Source: Dehalococcoidia bacterium (GTDB lineage: Bacteria > Chloroflexota > Dehalococcoidia > Bin125). From it: a stretch of DNA of 7,673 bases. A program made the translations under genes and the position numbers. Positions 6,223 to 7,673 of the stretch are shown piece after piece. Location: the NCBI GenBank assembly GCA_007571275.1, contig RKRS01000034.1:1-7673 (forward strand), given 5' to 3'. Each line of letters starts with the position of its first letter. Within the stretch, counting starts at the first letter, position 1. The notes beneath the pieces are model-generated. The model searched no databases, was not told where the DNA came from, and saw only the letters and a program-made list of their open reading frames with translations.

Positions 6223-7446
6223 TCAGGCAACCAGACCGGGGTACAGGACTTGCTTGATCTGATTGCGGAAATTGAACCGGTCTGAGGGCATGAACTGGGT
6301 GAGGAAGATCACGATCATGTCTTCGGTCGGATCGATCCAGAAGATCGTACTGGCCGAGCCTTCCCAGTAGTACTCGCCGACCGAGCCGACGTTCTGCGCG
6401 CGCGGCAGGTCGAGCACCATGGCGAAGCCGAGTCCGAAGCCAATCCCGTCGTTGGCGGATTCGCTCCAGCTGCCGAGCGCACAGGCGCTGAGCTCGCGGT
6501 TGTTCGGGAGATGATTCATCGTCATCAGCTCGATGGTCCTGGGGCCGAGGATACGCACGCCGTCGAGCTGGCCGCCGTTGAGCATCATCTGACAGAAGCG
6601 CCAGTAGTCCCGCGCCGTCGAGACGAGGCCGCCACCGCCGGATAAGAAGGTCGGCTCTTCGAAGAATTGGTCGGAGCCGAACGCGTTGAGCTGATGCAGT
6701 TGATTGTCGAGGCCAAGTTCGTAGTTGGCGGCGAGGCGGCCTGTGTTCTCGACAGGTACGTGGAAGCCCGTGTCGACCATTCCCAGCGGGTCGAAGATCT
6801 GCTCGTGCAGGTATGTATCGAAGCGCTGGCCGGAAATGACCTCCACCAGATAGCCACAGACATCGGTCGAGACGCCGTAATTCCAGTGGTCGCCGGGTGA
6901 GAACTTGAGCGGTAGCTCGGCCAGACGGTCGATCATCGACTGGAGGTCGCGCCCGCGCATCGTGCCGGCGCGATAGACCTGGTGCTCGAAGTAGCCGGTT
7001 TCGAGCGGACCCTCCATGAACCCGTAGGTCAGGCCGGACTGGTGCGAGAGCAGGTCGCGCATCGTCATCGGGCGGTCGGGCGGAGTCGTGGTGTAGGCAG
7101 GGTAGTCGCCCCCGGTGAGCACCTGGAGATCGCGCCAGTGAGGAATGAAGCGAGCCACGGGGTCGCTGAGCTGGAACACGCCGCGCTCGTGCAACATCAT
7201 CAGGGCGACGGAGGTGATCGGCTTGGACATCGAGTAGATACGGAAGATAGCGTCGGCGCTCATTGGCCTGCCGCGCTCGCGATCCATCATGCCCAGCGCC
7301 GAGAGATGGGCGATCTCGCCGTGCCGAGCGATCAGCGTGACGCAGCCCGCGATCTGTGCCGGTTGGATGTAGCGAGCGAGGAAGTGTTGGTCGAGACGGG
7401 CCAATGCCTCGATGCTGATTCCGGTCTGGCCGACGGTCGCGCTCAT
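6223..7446 (-). CDS. Serine hydrolase of beta-lactamase class C / family VIII esterase fold (copy 1)
   Basis: The tandem paralogue of the next gene downstream: 407 residues, ungapped alignment, about 302 of 407 identical by my count. Same catalytic set: SMSK at 72-75, Y190 in WNYGVSTDVCGYL, SGGGGLVST at 269-277 and W361. Here the tryptophan motif reads WEG instead of WGG, placing an acidic residue beside the active site, so the specificity may differ. The frame stays open upstream to 7596, but the extension would need 50 extra residues without similarity to the paralogue and would run over the start of the divergent esterase. ATG 7446 has a good ribosome site (AGGGA, 7 nt spacer) and is chosen. 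It is the first gene of the leftward run, 42 nt before copy 2, and is probably expressed from the divergent spacer. There is no signal peptide. Substrate unknown. Confidence 0.95.
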   Translation of the reverse strand: MSATVGQTGISIEALARLDQHFLARYIQPAQIAGCVTLIARHGEIAHLSALGMMDRERGRPMSADAIFRIYSMSKPITSVALMMLHERGVFQLSDPVARFIPHWRDLQVLTGGDYPAYTTTPPDRPMTMRDLLSHQSGLTYGFMEGPLETGYFEHQVYRAGTMRGRDLQSMIDRLAELPLKFSPGDHWNYGVSTDVCGYLVEVISGQRFDTYLHEQIFDPLGMVDTGFHVPVENTGRLAANYELGLDNQLHQLNAFGSDQFFEEPTFLSGGGGLVSTARDYWRFCQMMLNGGQLDGVRILGPRTIELMTMNHLPNNRELSACALGSWSESANDGIGFGLGFAMVLDLPRAQNVGSVGEYYWEGSASTIFWIDPTEDMIVIFLTQFMPSDRFNFRNQIKQVLYPGLVA

Positions 7447-7586
7447 GCTGCTGTCCCTGCCGCGGACGTGGTGCGAGTGGAGCCAATCTGAGCCTAATCG
7501 AGCGTTGGTCAGCGCGTGGACCGACGATGCGTTGTGGATAGAGCTACGCTGCGCGACGAACTCAGGCAGACGAAGCAGGCTGCGGC
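7447..7586. promoter_or_regulatory. Divergent intergenic region with presumed promoters
   Basis: This 140-bp spacer separates the leftward serine hydrolase from the rightward carboxylesterase, so it should hold both promoters. Weak -10-like hexamers are TACGCT at 7545-7550 (plus strand, 36 nt before the esterase ATG) and TAGGCT at 7496-7491 (minus strand, 44 nt before the hydrolase ATG). Neither has a convincing -35 partner at 16-18 nt, so the exact promoter sites are guesses, although the region's role is likely. A dyad lies between the two hexamers. Confidence 0.5.
7503..7526. promoter_or_regulatory. 24-bp imperfect dyad, candidate operator
   Basis: The arms CGTTGGTC (7503-7510) and GACCGACG (7519-7526) are inverted repeats matching at 7 of 8 positions, with an 8-nt spacer AGCGCGTG. 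The dyad lies between the two candidate -10 hexamers of the divergent genes, where a dimeric repressor could control both directions. No T-run follows, so it is not a terminator. The binding protein is unknown; no regulator gene adjoins the spacer inside the window. Confidence 0.35.
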
Positions 7587-7673
7587 ATGACAACAATCGT
7601 TCAGACCACGGCGGGACAGATTCAGGGAGTCGCTGAGGATGGGTTGAGCGTATTTCGCGGCATCCCCTATGCG
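7587..7673 (+). CDS. Type B carboxylesterase (para-nitrobenzyl esterase-like), 5' fragment
   Basis: The only plus-strand gene, cut by the window edge after 29 codons. The translation begins MTTIVQTTAGQIQGV and continues to VFRGIPYA at the edge. The pattern TxxGxIxG, then VFxGIPYA, is the conserved N-terminus of the carboxylesterase/lipase type B family (alpha/beta-hydrolase fold, serine esterases of roughly 500 residues). The catalytic triad lies outside the window, so activity cannot be judged. There is no signal peptide before the domain, so a cytoplasmic enzyme is expected. ATG 7587 has a modest GCAGG about 7 nt upstream. It is divergent from the tandem serine hydrolases across a 140-bp spacer, which suggests joint control and a shared role in ester breakdown (inference). 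Confidence 0.85.
   Translation, partial: MTTIVQTTAGQIQGVAEDGLSVFRGIPYA

Larger units (their letters stand above)
668..7446 (-). other. Probable nine-gene leftward operon or two overlapping transcription units
   Basis: Nine genes follow each other on the minus strand with gaps of 42, 47, 51, 33 and 31 nt, a 1-nt overlap, 9 nt, and a stop/start overlap, and the unit continues past the left edge. No hairpin followed by a T-run is seen in any gap. The spacing allows one transcript. The tightest part, from the adenosyltransferase to the polyprenyl synthase, may form its own unit if the internal -10-like site is real. Confidence 0.5.
4957..7446 (-). repeat. Tandem gene duplication (two 1224-bp units, 1266-bp period)
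   Basis: The units 6223-7446 and 4957-6180 are the two serine hydrolase genes. They are in direct orientation and of equal length, separated by 42 nt. The proteins align end to end without a gap. The 105 differences are uneven: residues 111-130 differ at 10 of 20 positions and 231-270 at 23 of 40, while 163-230 differ at only about 7 of 68. This points to a local duplication followed by divergence of particular surface or pocket regions, not to a mobile element; no terminal repeats are seen. Confidence 0.9.

Noticed and set aside
6143..7486. 447-codon frame on the minus strand in another register
   Set aside because: It overlaps the copy 1 serine hydrolase almost completely. The translation is rich in Arg, Pro and Ala and has no family signature, so it is a codon-bias shadow.
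7447..7596. 50-residue N-terminal extension of the copy 1 hydrolase
   Set aside because: It has no counterpart in the paralogue, overlaps the divergent esterase start, and the internal ATG at 7446 has a good Shine-Dalgarno.
1..7673. Defence island, prophage or transposon cargo
   Set aside because: There is no integrase, transposase, nuclease, helicase, toxin pair, terminal repeat or CRISPR repeat. The macro domain alone is not enough to claim a defence system.

Overview
The window is GC-rich, densely coding bacterial chromosome. Nine genes lie head to tail on the minus strand, filling nearly everything from the left edge to about 7446. A tenth gene runs the other way at the right edge and is cut after 29 codons. 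There are no rRNA or tRNA genes, insertion sequences, CRISPR arrays or phage-like genes, and no gene-free stretch over 300 bases. The polyprenyl synthetase at the left edge has an N-terminal pattern (RYxLGWLDxxG) that I associate with Chloroflexota such as Thermomicrobia. A high-GC Chloroflexota-like organism is my best guess, but that is inference; an actinobacterium is not excluded.

Layout from right to left, in the direction of transcription. At 7587 on the plus strand a type B carboxylesterase begins. A 140-bp divergent spacer holds a 24-bp imperfect dyad, a candidate operator. Two tandem serine hydrolases of the class C beta-lactamase / family VIII esterase fold follow (7446-6223 and 6180-4957). 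With the starts I chose, both are exactly 407 residues, align without gaps and are about 74 % identical, so they arose by local duplication. Next come a cyclase-family (kynurenine formamidase-like) metal hydrolase with altered metal-binding motif (4909-3929), a macro-domain protein (3877-3344), a 119-residue protein I do not recognise (3310-2951), a PduO-type cobalamin adenosyltransferase (2919-2350), a soluble TolB/PD40-type beta-propeller (2350-1112), a Fur-family metalloregulator (1102-668) and the 5' part of a polyprenyl diphosphate synthase (668 to the left edge, open).

Gaps between minus-strand genes are 42, 47, 51, 33 and 31 nt, then a 1-nt overlap, 9 nt, and a stop/start overlap. One long transcript is possible. 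Tight coupling is clear only from the adenosyltransferase leftward, where there may be an internal promoter giving a leaderless message. The right half is a hydrolase block: two beta-lactamase-fold esterases, a cyclase-type hydrolase and the divergent carboxylesterase. It suggests turnover of esters, amides or lactones, but no substrate can be read from the sequence. The left half combines cofactor, regulatory and isoprenoid functions with no obvious common pathway. I see no convincing new defence or mobile system. The most interesting points are the tandem hydrolase pair, the divergent-promoter dyad, the two hydrolases with unusual active-site residues, and the unrecognised 119-residue gene.
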